In this document: positions 16,308-25,261 of the stretch, one piece after another
How positions within the stretch are numbered: position 1 is the stretch's first letter
Layout of the letters: every line of letters begins with the position of its first letter
From: Caulobacter sp. SL161
Lineage (GTDB): Bacteria > Pseudomonadota > Alphaproteobacteria > Caulobacterales > Caulobacteraceae
Length of the DNA stretch: 64,000 nucleotides
Reading direction: 5' to 3'
Assembly (NCBI RefSeq): GCF_026672375.1
Contig: NZ_JAPPRA010000001.1
Span: 1,364,001 to 1,428,000 of the forward strand
Notes under the pieces: generated by a model
What the model was told of the DNA's origin: nothing
Database searches by the model: none
The model's input: only the letters and a program-made list of their open reading frames with translations
Made by a program: the position numbers and the translations under genes

Positions 16308-17237
16308 CTAAGGGGCGCCGGCTGACGGGGCGTCGCGCGTAATCCGCTTGGCCAGATGCCGCGCCAGTGCGACGGCGCCCAGGATGACGATGACGCCCAG
16401 GTGCATCAGCAGGGTCGCCAGGGCCAGCGCCGCAAGCAGCACCGCCACCGGGGCCTGCGGACCCAGCAGGAAGACCATCAGATTGCCGAACACCAGGTCC
16501 TTGTTGGCCAGCAGCGGAATGCGCGACACCAGATAGCGAACGGCCATCAGCACCAGCCAAAGCTGGGCCTCGACCTCGGGCAGGGCCATGCGCCAGATCA
16601 TCACGGTGAGGGCGGTGGAGACGATGATGCGCAGCGTATGGGCGCTGGTGACGAACAGGAGAAGACGGGGCGACAGTGAGAACACCCAGCGTCCGAACGC
16701 CACCAGTCCGATCGAGATGGCGATGGGGATCAGGCCGGACCACAGCGCCGGTCCGAGCTGCTTGACGAGGCCCAGTTGGGTGAGCTGCGTGACGCTGACG
16801 GCGGTCAGCACCAGGGTCAGCAGGTTGCCCAGCAGCGCCGATATGATGCTGGCGTCCTTGATCGCCGCAAACGGGGCGACATCCGCGCCGCTGACGCGCC
16901 GGGCCCACACATAGAGATAGGCCTGGCCGCTGTAGCCCAGCACGATCTCGTTGATCACGTTCTTGCGCAGCAGCACCCCAAAGCCCGACAGGGGCAGGTT
17001 CCAGGTCCGCCGATAGACGGCGAAATCGCAGATCGGCTGGGTCAGATACAGAAGGACCATGGCCGGCCAGATCGCGATCGGCAGCTGGACGATCATCTTC
17101 ATCCCGTCGGCGGCCGCGCTGTCCAGCTGGAACAGGATCGCCGCCACCAGTCCCACCGAGACGGCCACGCCCAGGACATTCCACCAGAGCGAAGGCGCCT
17201 TGGGGCTCCAGGCCTCTTGCGGGGGCGAAGCGGTCAT
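16308..17237 (-). CDS. Multi-pass membrane protein, LPG-synthase-TM/UPF0104-like
   Basis: 309 residues with about eight hydrophobic segments. The pattern QAYLYVWARRVSGADVAPFAAIKDAS and a Pro-poor, Leu/Ile/Val-rich topology recall the membrane domain of lysylphosphatidylglycerol synthase/flippase-like proteins. There is no catalytic soluble domain. Its ATG overlaps the stop of the upstream glycosyltransferase by four bases (ATGA at 17234-17237), so the two are translationally coupled. That suggests it handles the lipid product of that enzyme, for example by flipping or presenting acceptor. Function unproven. Confidence 0.65.
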   Translation of the reverse strand: MTASPPQEAWSPKAPSLWWNVLGVAVSVGLVAAILFQLDSAAADGMKMIVQLPIAIWPAMVLLYLTQPICDFAVYRRTWNLPLSGFGVLLRKNVINEIVLGYSGQAYLYVWARRVSGADVAPFAAIKDASIISALLGNLLTLVLTAVSVTQLTQLGLVKQLGPALWSGLIPIAISIGLVAFGRWVFSLSPRLLLFVTSAHTLRIIVSTALTVMIWRMALPEVEAQLWLVLMAVRYLVSRIPLLANKDLVFGNLMVFLLGPQAPVAVLLAALALATLLMHLGVIVILGAVALARHLAKRITRDAPSAGAP

Positions 17238-18418
17238 GGCCTCGCCTCTCCGCCGGCCAAGGCGCGGTCCGCGATCGTCCGATAGTGATCAAAGAGTTCG
17301 GCGAAATGGTCGACGTCGGGCCTGACGCCCGCCGCCGCCTGCAGCGCCGCGGCCCGGAGCTGCGCAGGATCGCGCGCCAGCAGCCGCAGGAGGGCGGCGG
17401 CGGCGGCGTTCGTATCGCCGGAGCGATAGATCTCGGCGCTCTCGGGTCGGGCCAGATCGGCGAAGCCGCCGCGATCAGGGCCGACCAGGGGCAGGCCACT
17501 GGCCATGGCCTCGGCGGGCAGCAGGCCGAAGGTCTCCGAGTCGCAGCCGTGCACCAGCACGTCCGCGCTGGCCAGATGGGCCGCAAGAAGGGGGCGATCG
17601 CGGATCGGCGGGATCAGGTGCACGTTCGGCTGACCGGCGGCGGCGCGCCGCACGCGGGCGCGGTCGATGCCATCGCCCACCACCACCAGGCCGATCGGCG
17701 TGGCTTTGGACGCCTTCACCGTCGCCTCGATCACCATCGGCCAGCGCTTCTCGGGATGGAATCGGCCCACCGCCAGAGCCAGTTTGGCGTCGTGGGGCAT
17801 GGCGCAGGCCTCCAGCAGCCGCGCGCGCAACGCCTGATCCCGGAAATCGGGCGAGAAGGCGGCGCGATCAATGCCCAAGGGGATGCCCGCCACAGGGGCC
17901 AGGCCATGCTGCTCGAAGCGTTTGGCCAGCCAGTGTCCGCCGGCGACGGTGGTGTCGAAATGGCGACGCAGCGAACGGAGATAGCGCCAGAACCATTCGA
18001 ACCACCGGTCGACGCGCTCGGGGCTGGCCACTCCGCCGAACCAGCGCTGCGGATAGATCGCCACGGGGTCGGCGTGCATGAACATCGACCGCGCCGCGCG
18101 CCCGCGCCATCGCGCGACGACCCAGGCGCCGCGCCAGGGCGATGAGGCTTCCACCAGATCGGGCGCCAGGGCGTCCAGATGCTTGTGCACGGGCGCGGTG
18201 TCCCAGAACATGTAGTAGTTGGCGTCAAACGGCAGGCGCGGCGCGCGCACCCAGATCACGCCGCCCGATCGACGGGATTCGAATCGGTCTTCGGGCCCCG
18301 GGGCGATGACGAACAGCTCGTGGCCCAGCTGCTCGGCCACCTCGAGCTTGCGGTCGATATAGGTCCGAACGCCCCCGCCGGTGGGTGAATAGAACTCGGC
18401 GACGTCCACGATCCGCAT
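17234..18418 (-). CDS. GT4 glycosyltransferase, probable glycosphingolipid glycosyltransferase
   Basis: 394 residues from ATG 18418. GT-B fold: N-terminal EFYSPTGGGVRTYIDRK with a Gly-rich acceptor loop. The C-terminal nucleotide-sugar site has VGRFHPEKRWP, then the E-x7-E signature CDSETFGLLPAEAMASG. Its position next to fixK/fixT and opposite a second GT4 matches the C. crescentus locus that I recall encoding two glycosyltransferases (Sgt1/Sgt2) for glycosphingolipids made in phosphate starvation. I cannot say which is which. The overlapping downstream membrane-protein gene forms an operon with it. Confidence 0.75.
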   Translation of the reverse strand: MRIVDVAEFYSPTGGGVRTYIDRKLEVAEQLGHELFVIAPGPEDRFESRRSGGVIWVRAPRLPFDANYYMFWDTAPVHKHLDALAPDLVEASSPWRGAWVVARWRGRAARSMFMHADPVAIYPQRWFGGVASPERVDRWFEWFWRYLRSLRRHFDTTVAGGHWLAKRFEQHGLAPVAGIPLGIDRAAFSPDFRDQALRARLLEACAMPHDAKLALAVGRFHPEKRWPMVIEATVKASKATPIGLVVVGDGIDRARVRRAAAGQPNVHLIPPIRDRPLLAAHLASADVLVHGCDSETFGLLPAEAMASGLPLVGPDRGGFADLARPESAEIYRSGDTNAAAAALLRLLARDPAQLRAAALQAAAGVRPDVDHFAELFDHYRTIADRALAGGEARP

Positions 18419-18590
18419 CCGGCGGCCCCCCAAAAGAACACGTCCGCCACCGGTAAATCAGTACCGTGACGGTCGTGCGTAGAGCGCCTTCACAAAAACG
18501 ACGGCGTTGCCTGCTCTAAGTCATGGACTGAGCCGCTTCCGGGGGGAAGCGAAGCCGCCCGGGCCAGGCCCGAGGCGCTCACGGGAAAGC
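18419..18590. promoter_or_regulatory. Divergent promoter region between two glycosyltransferases
   Basis: 172 bp serving both directions. On the minus strand CCGTCAC-GGTA-CTGATTT (about 18456-18473) is only a weak match to a PhoB box (two 7-mers like CTGTCAT separated by 4 bp). No better candidate is visible. Confidence 0.35.
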
Positions 18591-19874
18591 ATGGCGATGG
18601 ATTCTAAGGCCTCGATGTTCACCCATGGCGCGCGTCCGGCGCGGATCGCCCTGTTCTCGGGGAACTACAATTACACGCTCGACGGGGCCAACAAGTCGCT
18701 GAACAGGCTGGTGGACCACGTGCAGCGCACGACCGGCGCGCAGGTGCGAGTCTATTCGCCGACCTCGCCCACGCCGGCTTTCGCCCCGGTCGGCGATCTG
18801 GTGTCGGTGCCCTCGGTCACCATCCCGTTTCGCAGGGACTATCGCTTGGCGCTGGGTCTTCCGGCGGCGGTGCGGCGCGATGTCGAGGCGTTCGCGCCGG
18901 ACCTGATCCATCTGTCGGCGCCGGATCTGCTGGGCGCGGCCGCGCTGAAGCTGGGCCGGCGCCTCAAGACGCCGGTCGTCGCCAGCCTGCACACGCTGTT
19001 CGACTCGTATCTCGACTACTACGGGCTGGGCGGCCTGCGCGCGCTCGCGCGGCGGCGGCTGTGGCAGTTCTACGGCGCCTGCGATTTCGTCATGACGCCG
19101 ACCCCGGCGATCGGCGAGGAACTGCGCGCGCAGAACCTGGGCGTGCAGGTCCGGACCTGGGCGCGCGGCGTGGACGCCGACCTGTTCAATCCGGCGCGAC
19201 GCAGCGCGGCCTGGCGGGCGGCGCAGGGCTTTGATCCGGATCGCCCGGTCATCGTGTTCCTCGGACGTCTGGTGATGGAGAAGGGGCTCGCGGCGTTCGC
19301 CGATACGATCGATCGCCTGGCCGCCTCGGGCCCTTCGCCGCAGGTGTTGATCATCGGCGATGGCCCGGCGCGCGCCTGGTTCCAGGAACGGCTTCCGATG
19401 GCGACCTTCGCGGGCTTTCTGGCCGGCGAGGCGCTGGCCACGGCCCTGGCCAGCGGCGATATCTTCCTCAACCCCAGCACCACCGAGACCTTCGGCAACG
19501 TCAATCTCGAGGCCATGGCGTCGGGCTTAGCCATTGTCTGCGCCGACGCGCCCAACACCCGCGCGCTGCTGCGCGATGGTCGTGACGCGATCCTCTGCGC
19601 GCCGAGCGATCCGGCCAGCTACGCCCAGGCGCTCCTGAGCCTTTGTCAGGACCAGGATCGCCTGCGCCAGATGGGCGCCAAGGCCCTGGATCGCAGCGCG
19701 GCCTATCGGTGGACCGAAATTCTCGACGAGGTGGTGGACATCTATGCCGAGGCCCTGGACGCGCGGGCCTCGGCGCCGAGCCGCGCCGAGGTCAGCCCGC
19801 ATGAACTGCGCGCCCGGACCGGACGGCGCGCCGGCCTCATCGACGCCCAGGCCGCCGCGCTGTCGACGCCCTAG
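18591..19874 (+). CDS. GT4 glycosyltransferase, probable partner in glycosphingolipid synthesis
   Basis: 427 residues from ATG 18591 (GGGAAAG upstream); an ATG six bases on is equally possible. The N-terminal domain has the acceptor region GNYNYTLDGANKSLNRLV, typical of lipid-directed GT4 enzymes. The donor-binding half has VFLGRLVMEKGLA, then the E-x7-E motif STTETFGNVNLEAMASG. It is cytoplasmic or peripheral at the inner membrane. Divergent from the other GT4 and followed 109 bp later by an LptF-type permease in the same direction. The C-terminal 40 residues are a low-complexity tail. Confidence 0.78.
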   Translation: MAMDSKASMFTHGARPARIALFSGNYNYTLDGANKSLNRLVDHVQRTTGAQVRVYSPTSPTPAFAPVGDLVSVPSVTIPFRRDYRLALGLPAAVRRDVEAFAPDLIHLSAPDLLGAAALKLGRRLKTPVVASLHTLFDSYLDYYGLGGLRALARRRLWQFYGACDFVMTPTPAIGEELRAQNLGVQVRTWARGVDADLFNPARRSAAWRAAQGFDPDRPVIVFLGRLVMEKGLAAFADTIDRLAASGPSPQVLIIGDGPARAWFQERLPMATFAGFLAGEALATALASGDIFLNPSTTETFGNVNLEAMASGLAIVCADAPNTRALLRDGRDAILCAPSDPASYAQALLSLCQDQDRLRQMGAKALDRSAAYRWTEILDEVVDIYAEALDARASAPSRAEVSPHELRARTGRRAGLIDAQAAALSTP

Positions 19875-19983
19875 CGCGCGGTGGTCGGATCGCCGCGCTC
19901 TAAACCTTTGAAATAGCGTCTTTTCGCCGAGCTGACGGGTCAGATCGGATTGGCAAAGGGCGCTCGGTACGACGAGTTCCGCC

Positions 19984-21177
19984 TTGATCTTTCCCAACAC
20001 GCTCGATCGCTACCTGCTGCGGCGGACCCTGGCGCCGATGTCGGCGGTGCTGATCAGTACGATGGTGGCGTTCCTGATGGAGCGCCTGATGCGATCGTTC
20101 GATCTGCTGTCGCAGACGACGGAGGGTTTGCGGTATCTCGCCGAACTGCTGGTCAACCTGACGCCGCACTATGTGGGGCTGACCTTGCCCGGCGGCTTTT
20201 TCATCGGCCTGTTCGTGGTCGTCAACGGCTTGAACAAGAGCTCCGAGATCGACGCGATCCTGGCGAGCGGCACGTCGCTGACCCGCTTCACAGCGCCGTT
20301 TGTGGCGATGGGCGTCCTGCTCATGGTGTTGAGTGTGATCCTGTTCGGCTTCGTGCAGCCCTACAGCCGCTACGCCTATCACGCGGTGCTGCACGCGGCC
20401 GAGAACGCCGGCTGGAACGGCGATGTGCGGCCCAAGGCGCTGCTGTCGGCGGGCTCCGACTTTTTCCTCACCGCCGATCGGACCGACGCCAGCGGGCGCT
20501 ATCTGCAGCAGGTCTTCATCCGGCGCATCGATCCGAACGGGCGTGAAGACATCCTCACCGCCGTGTCAGCGGTGGTCCACAAGAACCCGGCCGACAGCCA
20601 GATTGCGCTGGAGCTGACGAACGGACGTCAGATCAGCACCGTGGCCGGCGCCCAGAGCTATGTGGTCAATTTCTCGCGCCTGATGTTCGACGTGCCCTCC
20701 GGCGATGCGGGGCTGCTGCGGTTACGCGGCGAGGACGTCAGCGAACTGACGCTGATCGAACTGGCGCGCCAGGGCTTTGGTCTGGAGCCCGCCGCCTTGC
20801 CGCGTGAGACCTTGCTCGCGGCGCTCTACGCGCGTCTCGCCCGGGCGCTGATCCTGCCGCTGTTGCCGCTGATCGCGGTGCCGTTTGGCCTGAGCGCCAA
20901 GCGCGCGGGCTCGGGCGCGGCGGTCGCCGCCGGCGGGGTGCTGTTGTTCGCCTTCGAGATCCTGATGGTGCTGGGACAGGCCACCGCCCCCCGCGTCACC
21001 GCCCTGGTCGCCATCGCCCTGCCGGCGGCGATCTTCGCGGCGATCTGCATCGCCACCTTCGGGGTCAGCCAGAGACGACCGGGCGAGAACCCGGTCAGCT
21101 GGTTCATCGAACAGGTCGCCGCAGTGGCGCAGGCCGTGATCAAGACGGTCCGTCGTCGGCCTGCGCTTCCAGGCTGA
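19984..21177 (+). CDS. LptF/LptG (YjgP/YjgQ)-family permease, paralogue beside glycolipid genes
   Basis: 397 residues from TTG 19984. Family plan: RYLLRRTLAPMSAVLISTMVA as first helix, two more helices up to about residue 115, a periplasmic beta-jellyroll (about 135-260), then three C-terminal helices (LILPLLPLIAVPFGL and following). LptF and LptG extract lipopolysaccharide from the inner membrane with the ATPase LptB. This copy stands alone, without a partner permease and away from any lpt genes, next to lipid glycosyltransferases. A role in moving a glycolipid to the outer membrane is an attractive inference. It ends 2 bp from the convergent fixJ. Confidence 0.8.
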   Translation: MIFPNTLDRYLLRRTLAPMSAVLISTMVAFLMERLMRSFDLLSQTTEGLRYLAELLVNLTPHYVGLTLPGGFFIGLFVVVNGLNKSSEIDAILASGTSLTRFTAPFVAMGVLLMVLSVILFGFVQPYSRYAYHAVLHAAENAGWNGDVRPKALLSAGSDFFLTADRTDASGRYLQQVFIRRIDPNGREDILTAVSAVVHKNPADSQIALELTNGRQISTVAGAQSYVVNFSRLMFDVPSGDAGLLRLRGEDVSELTLIELARQGFGLEPAALPRETLLAALYARLARALILPLLPLIAVPFGLSAKRAGSGAAVAAGGVLLFAFEILMVLGQATAPRVTALVAIALPAAIFAAICIATFGVSQRRPGENPVSWFIEQVAAVAQAVIKTVRRRPALPG

Positions 21178-21179
21178 GC

Positions 21180-21788
21180 TCAGCCGCCCCGCACCGACAG
21201 GGTCATGCGCACCAGGGCCGCCAGGTTGTCGGCCTGCATCTTGGTCATCAGCTTGGCGCGATAGATCTCGACCGTGCGCGGGCTGATGCCCAGGTCGCGG
21301 GCGATCACCTTGTTGGCGTGGCCGGCCACCACGCCGTCCAGCACCTGGCGCTCGCGCTCGGACAGGCTCTCGATCCGCTTCAGGATCACCTGCTGGTCGT
21401 CGGAGATCGGCGCGGCCTCGACGGTGGCGAAGGCGCGCTTGAGCGCGTCCAGCATCCGCGACTCCGAGAACGGCTTTTCCAGGAAGTCGATGACGCCCGA
21501 GCGCATGGCCTCGACGGCCATCGGGATGTCGCCATGGCCGGTGATCATCACGATCGGCATCTTGACCTTCAGCGCCGACAGGCGGGCCACGAGGTCCTGG
21601 CCGCTCATCTCGGGCATGCGCACGTCGGTGATGACGACGCCGGGCTTGGCCTGCGGCAGGGCGTCCAGGAATGCGGGCGCGCTGGCGTAGGCGACGACCT
21701 CGAAGTCGGCCGACTCCAGCAGGAACGCCAAGGACTCGCGGGCGCTCTCGTCGTCATCAACCACGTGGACCACGGGGGCGTCAGTCAT
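21180..21788 (-). CDS. fixJ: FixJ response regulator
   Basis: 202 residues. The receiver domain has DDDE at 11-14, phospho-acceptor Asp55 ([13 protein letters not shown]), Thr in MITGHGD and Lys in LEKPFS. The LuxR-type HTH follows ([19 protein letters not shown], then [13 protein letters not shown]). Phosphorylated by FixL at low oxygen, it activates fixK. Its start overlaps the fixL stop by 8 bp, so the pair is translationally coupled. Confidence 0.95.
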   Translation of the reverse strand: MTDAPVVHVVDDDESARESLAFLLESADFEVVAYASAPAFLDALPQAKPGVVITDVRMPEMSGQDLVARLSALKVKMPIVMITGHGDIPMAVEAMRSGVIDFLEKPFSESRMLDALKRAFATVEAAPISDDQQVILKRIESLSERERQVLDGVVAGHANKVIARDLGISPRTVEIYRAKLMTKMQADNLAALVRMTLSVRGG

Positions 21789-23295
21789 CGATGGTCTCCT
21801 TCTCGCCGGCCACAGACTCGGCTGGGGGCAGCGTAAATCGGAATAGCGCGCCGCCGCCAGGATTCGCCTCGGCCCAGATGCGGCCGCCGTGCGCCTCGAT
21901 GATCGAGCGCGAGATCGACAGGCCCACCCCCATGCCCTGCGGCTTGGTGGTCATGAACGGCTGGAACAGGCGCTCCAGCACCTCGGGCGCGATGCCGGGA
22001 CCGGTGTCGGCGACGCTGACTTCGGACCAGCCTTCCTCGGTCAGGCCGGTGCGGATCAGGAGGGCCCGCTTGCGCGGCTCCTGGGCTTGCATGGCGTCGA
22101 TGCCGTTGCGGATCAGGTTCAGCAGCACCTGCTGGATCTGGACCCGGTCGGCGAACACGTCGTCGGCCTTCGGATCAAGCTTCAGGCGCACGTCGACCTG
22201 ACGCTCCTTCTCGCCGATCAGGGCCAGGGCCGAGGCTTCCTCGATCAGCTTCGACAGGCTTTCGGCCTCGCGCTCGCTGGCGCCGCGCCGGGCGAAGTCG
22301 CGCATGCGGTGGATCACCTCGCCGGCGCGCAGGGCCTGGGCGGCGGCGCGGTCGATGGCGTCGCGCACCTTGGCCTGGTCGGCTTCGCGGCCGCGATCGA
22401 TCAGGCGGCGCGAGCCGGTCAGCAGGTTGGCGATGGCCGACAGGGGCTGGTTCAGCTCGTGCGCCAGGGTCGAGGCCATCTCGCCCATGGCCGTCAGGCG
22501 CGAGACGTGAACCAGCTCGTTCTGCAGCTCCTGCAGGCGGGTCTCGGTCTCCTGGCGCTCGGTCAGATCGCGGATGAAGCCGGTGAACGAGGGCGTCGGC
22601 CCCCGGGTCTCGCCGACCGCCAGCTCCATCGGGAAGGTCGAACCGTCCTTGCGGCGGCCGACGACGACCCGGCCCGCGCCGATGATCCGCTTGTCGCCTG
22701 TGCGCGCATAGCGATCCAGATAGCCGTCGTGGGCCGACTGATAGGGCTCGGGCATCAGCAGGCTGACGTTCTTGCCGATCGCTTCGGCCTCGCTCCAGCC
22801 GAACATCCGCTGCGCGGCGGGACTGAACGAGGTCATGATCCCGGCGCGGTCGATGACCACCACCGCGTCCGGCACGGTATCGAGGATCGAGCGCAGGTGG
22901 TCGTTGACCGCCGCCGCCCGTCGCCGCGCGGCATGGAACCAGCCGCCGCCCACGGCCATGCCAAAGCCCACCGAGAGGAAGATCGCCGCCGACAGGCCGC
23001 TGACCAGGTCGAACGGGATGTCGCGCGTCACCCACCACACCGCCGCCCAGGCGAAGGTGGTGCCGAACACGCCAGGACCCACGCCGCCCAGCGCCGCGCT
23101 GATCAGGACCGCCGGCACGAACAGCAGGAAGGACGACGGGGCTGTGAACGCCTCGGGGAGGTAGAGCCGCGCCACCGCTGTCGCCATCACCGCCGCAAAC
23201 GCGGCGAGATAGGCGGCCGGGTGCGGGTCGCTGAACAGGCTGGCGGACAGGCTCCGGGTCGGTTTCATCGTCGGGGGCGGCTTCCTGAATGTCAC
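21781..23295 (-). CDS. fixL: FixL oxygen-sensing histidine kinase (heme PAS)
   Basis: About 504 residues. Four N-terminal membrane helices (about 26-120) are followed by a heme PAS domain with proximal His189 ([14 protein letters not shown]) and the distal Arg region IIGAGR (about 204-209). The kinase core has autophosphorylation site His279 ([10 protein letters not shown]), the N-box [11 protein letters not shown], and G-boxes DTGPGIAPE and GMGVGLSIS. Oxygen bound to heme inhibits the kinase. Start is uncertain: GTG 23295 or ATG 23268, neither with a strong RBS. A perfect FixK box lies 20 bp upstream but is better placed for the divergent small gene. Confidence 0.95.
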   Translation of the reverse strand: MTFRKPPPTMKPTRSLSASLFSDPHPAAYLAAFAAVMATAVARLYLPEAFTAPSSFLLFVPAVLISAALGGVGPGVFGTTFAWAAVWWVTRDIPFDLVSGLSAAIFLSVGFGMAVGGGWFHAARRRAAAVNDHLRSILDTVPDAVVVIDRAGIMTSFSPAAQRMFGWSEAEAIGKNVSLLMPEPYQSAHDGYLDRYARTGDKRIIGAGRVVVGRRKDGSTFPMELAVGETRGPTPSFTGFIRDLTERQETETRLQELQNELVHVSRLTAMGEMASTLAHELNQPLSAIANLLTGSRRLIDRGREADQAKVRDAIDRAAAQALRAGEVIHRMRDFARRGASEREAESLSKLIEEASALALIGEKERQVDVRLKLDPKADDVFADRVQIQQVLLNLIRNGIDAMQAQEPRKRALLIRTGLTEEGWSEVSVADTGPGIAPEVLERLFQPFMTTKPQGMGVGLSISRSIIEAHGGRIWAEANPGGGALFRFTLPPAESVAGEKETIDD

Positions 23296-23315
23296 GCCGT
23301 TATAGCCGCGCCCGT

Positions 23316-23329
23316 TTGAGCCAGGTCAA
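23316..23329 (+). promoter_or_regulatory. FixK/FNR box between fixL and a small membrane-peptide gene
   Basis: Perfect TTGA-GCCAGG-TCAA. Centred at 23322.5, it would place a -41.5 start at about 23364, 20 nt before the ATG of the 33-residue gene. Confidence 0.8.
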
Positions 23330-23383
23330 GGCGGGCGCTTCGAGCTTCGGCCAGCTTGGCGTCTCCAGCAAAGGAGACTGTCG

Positions 23384-23485
23384 ATGTCGGGTGGACAAAC
23401 GGCCTATCTGGCTCTGGTGATCGGCGCGTTCGCGGCCTTCGCCGTCGCGCTGTTCACGACCCATATCCGGGTCAATCTGAAATAA
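23384..23485 (+). CDS. 33-residue single-span membrane peptide, predicted FixK target
   Basis: Short frame with a near-ideal RBS (AAAGGAGA, 7 bp before ATG). The peptide starts MSGGQTAYLALVIGAFAAF, has one continuous hydrophobic segment (about residues 8-25), and ends in the charged/amphipathic tail TTHIRVNLK. A perfect FixK box lies at the class-II distance. It sits between fixL and cydC, in the respiratory cluster. It is not CydX, which is present at 29772. It could be an accessory subunit or regulator of a terminal oxidase, or of FixL itself. I do not recognise the family. Confidence 0.7.
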   Translation: MSGGQTAYLALVIGAFAAFAVALFTTHIRVNLK

Positions 23486-23493
23486 GCGCCAGT

Positions 23494-25089
23494 TCATAGG
23501 GTGGGAACGAGGCTCGGCGACACGGTCGTCGGGCCTTTTTCTTGCGCGCCGAGCTGAACCCTCCGCGGGCAGATCGCTAGGGGCGCAGGGCGGTGACTGA
23601 CCAGGACGAGGCCCTGTCCGGTGCGCTGCAAGCGCGCATCCAGCCGCGCCACGACCGCCGCCTCGGTGGCCGGGTCCAAGCCCTCGGTGGGTTCGTCCAG
23701 CAGCAGCCAGGGCGCGTCGCGCAGATAGGCGCGGGCCAGGGCCAGACGCCGCCGCTCGCCGCCCGACAGGCGCTCGCCGTCATCGCCGACATAGGCCGAC
23801 AGACCCTCGGGCGCGGCGCGCACGCGGTCGGCGAGGCAGGCCTCGTCCAGCGCGACCCACAGGTCCTCGTCGCTGGCCTTGGGCGCGGCGAGGCGCAGAT
23901 TGTCGCGCACCGTCCCTGCCACCAGACCCGCGTCCTGCGGCAGCCAGGCGAAGGCGCCGCGCGGCGTCTGGGTGTCGGCCTCGCGCAGGCCCAGCAGGGT
24001 CTCGATGGCGGTGGTCTTGCCACAGCCCGACGGTCCCGAAACCGCCAACCGCTCGCCGGGGCCCAGCGTCTGGCCCAGCAGCGTCAGGGGCTGGGGCGTC
24101 GCAGAGGTCGAGGCCGGCCTTGGGCGATGGCGCAGCACGGCGTTCAGCCGCTCGCGCGCCTCGCGCGCCGCGCCGTCCTGGTCGAAGGCGCTGGCCAGGC
24201 TGGTCAGGGCGTCGAGGCTCATCACCGCCGCCAGGCCGGCCAGAGCCGCGAGGGCCGCGCCGGCGGGCGCGGCGCTGGCGACGGCGGCGGCCACCGCGAG
24301 CCCCGCGATCACCGCTTGGCTGGCCACGATCAGGCCCTGGGCGCGTGCGGCGGCGCGTCGGGCGTCCTCCAGGCTGGCGGCGCGGGCGTTGAGCGTCTCG
24401 CCGGCCCAGTCGGCCAGACCGTAGGCGCGCAGCTCGGCCGAGGCCGAAACGAGGGCGGCCACGGAGTCCTTGAGGGCGCCGGTGCGTGCCTGGATCGCGG
24501 CCCGGGCGGGGGCGGAGCAGCGCCGGGCCAGCGCGCGGGCCAGCAGCGTCGCCGCGCTTGCGGCGGTCAGGATCGACAGGGCCGGGATCCATCCGGCCAG
24601 CAGGGCCAGCGTCACGCCCGCGCCCAGGCCGGCGGCGGCGCTCCACGGCGCGGACAGGCGCACGAAGCGGGTCTCGATGGCGTCGACGTCCTGGACGAGC
24701 CGCGCCGAGGCCTCGCCGCGCGAGAGCGCCAGCGACTCGGCCGGCGGTGCGGCGGCCAGGCTCTCGAACACCGCCGGGCGGATGGCGGCTAGGGCGCGCA
24801 GGGCCGCGGCGTGGCCTGACAAGCGCTCGCCATAGCGGGCGGCGGTTCGCAGGATCGCCAGGAAGCGGATACCGGCGCTGGGCAGCAGGACGTTGAACGC
24901 ATGGGCGGCGGCCAGGCCCGCCGCGCCGGCCGCCGCGCTGGCCACGATGAACCAGCCCGACAGGCCCAGCAGCAGGGTCGAGGCCGCGCCCACGGTGACG
25001 GCGCTGAGGGCGGCCAGGCGCAGGCCGGCGGCGCGCTGGCGCTTCTGGGCGCGGATGAGATCGTCGAGCGGAGTATTGGAGGAGGGCAC
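23494..25089 (-). CDS. cydC: CydC, ABC exporter subunit for cytochrome bd assembly
   Basis: About 531 residues from GTG 25089 (GGAGG 9 bp upstream). A longer frame from 25146 would run through an intergenic inverted repeat and is rejected. The membrane domain is at the N-terminus (LLLGLSGWFIVASAAAGAAG onward). The nucleotide-binding domain has Walker A GPSGCGKTT, signature LSGGERRRLALARAY and Walker B LLLDEPTEGLD. CydDC exports glutathione/cysteine or handles heme needed for cytochrome bd maturation. Downstream partner of cydD across a 172-bp gap that holds a 30-bp inverted repeat. Confidence 0.9.
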   Translation of the reverse strand: MPSSNTPLDDLIRAQKRQRAAGLRLAALSAVTVGAASTLLLGLSGWFIVASAAAGAAGLAAAHAFNVLLPSAGIRFLAILRTAARYGERLSGHAAALRALAAIRPAVFESLAAAPPAESLALSRGEASARLVQDVDAIETRFVRLSAPWSAAAGLGAGVTLALLAGWIPALSILTAASAATLLARALARRCSAPARAAIQARTGALKDSVAALVSASAELRAYGLADWAGETLNARAASLEDARRAAARAQGLIVASQAVIAGLAVAAAVASAAPAGAALAALAGLAAVMSLDALTSLASAFDQDGAAREARERLNAVLRHRPRPASTSATPQPLTLLGQTLGPGERLAVSGPSGCGKTTAIETLLGLREADTQTPRGAFAWLPQDAGLVAGTVRDNLRLAAPKASDEDLWVALDEACLADRVRAAPEGLSAYVGDDGERLSGGERRRLALARAYLRDAPWLLLDEPTEGLDPATEAAVVARLDARLQRTGQGLVLVSHRPAPLAICPRRVQLGAQEKGPTTVSPSLVPTL

Positions 25090-25115
25090 TAGACCAGGCC
25101 TCCAAACCCTACCGT

Positions 25116-25228
25116 CGTCATCCCGCGCTTCATGCGCGGGACCCATGGTTCAGCTTGCGCGTGAGTACTCGTCCGACACCGCCCCTGCGGCGGACAAATG
25201 GGTCCCGCGCATGAAGCGCGGGATGACG
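25116..25228. repeat. Inverted repeat with perfect 30-bp arms between cydD and cydC
   Basis: Arms CGTCATCCCGCGCTTCATGC...ACCCA (25116-25145) and its exact complement TGGGT...GATGACG (25199-25228), separated by 53 bp. It is related to the GTCATCCCGG family between 31 and 41 kb. In a cydDC transcript it would form a very stable hairpin. Confidence 0.85.
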
Positions 25229-25261
25229 ATCGGAGCTGCAACTGAGGTGCAGAGATCACGT

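Noticed and set aside
18456..18473. PhoB box between the two glycosyltransferases
   Set aside because: Only about nine of 14 positions fit; mentioned in the region entry but not called as a site.
23316..23329. FixK box as the activator site for fixL
   Set aside because: It lies about 20 bp from the fixL start on that side, too close for activation; geometry suits the divergent small gene.
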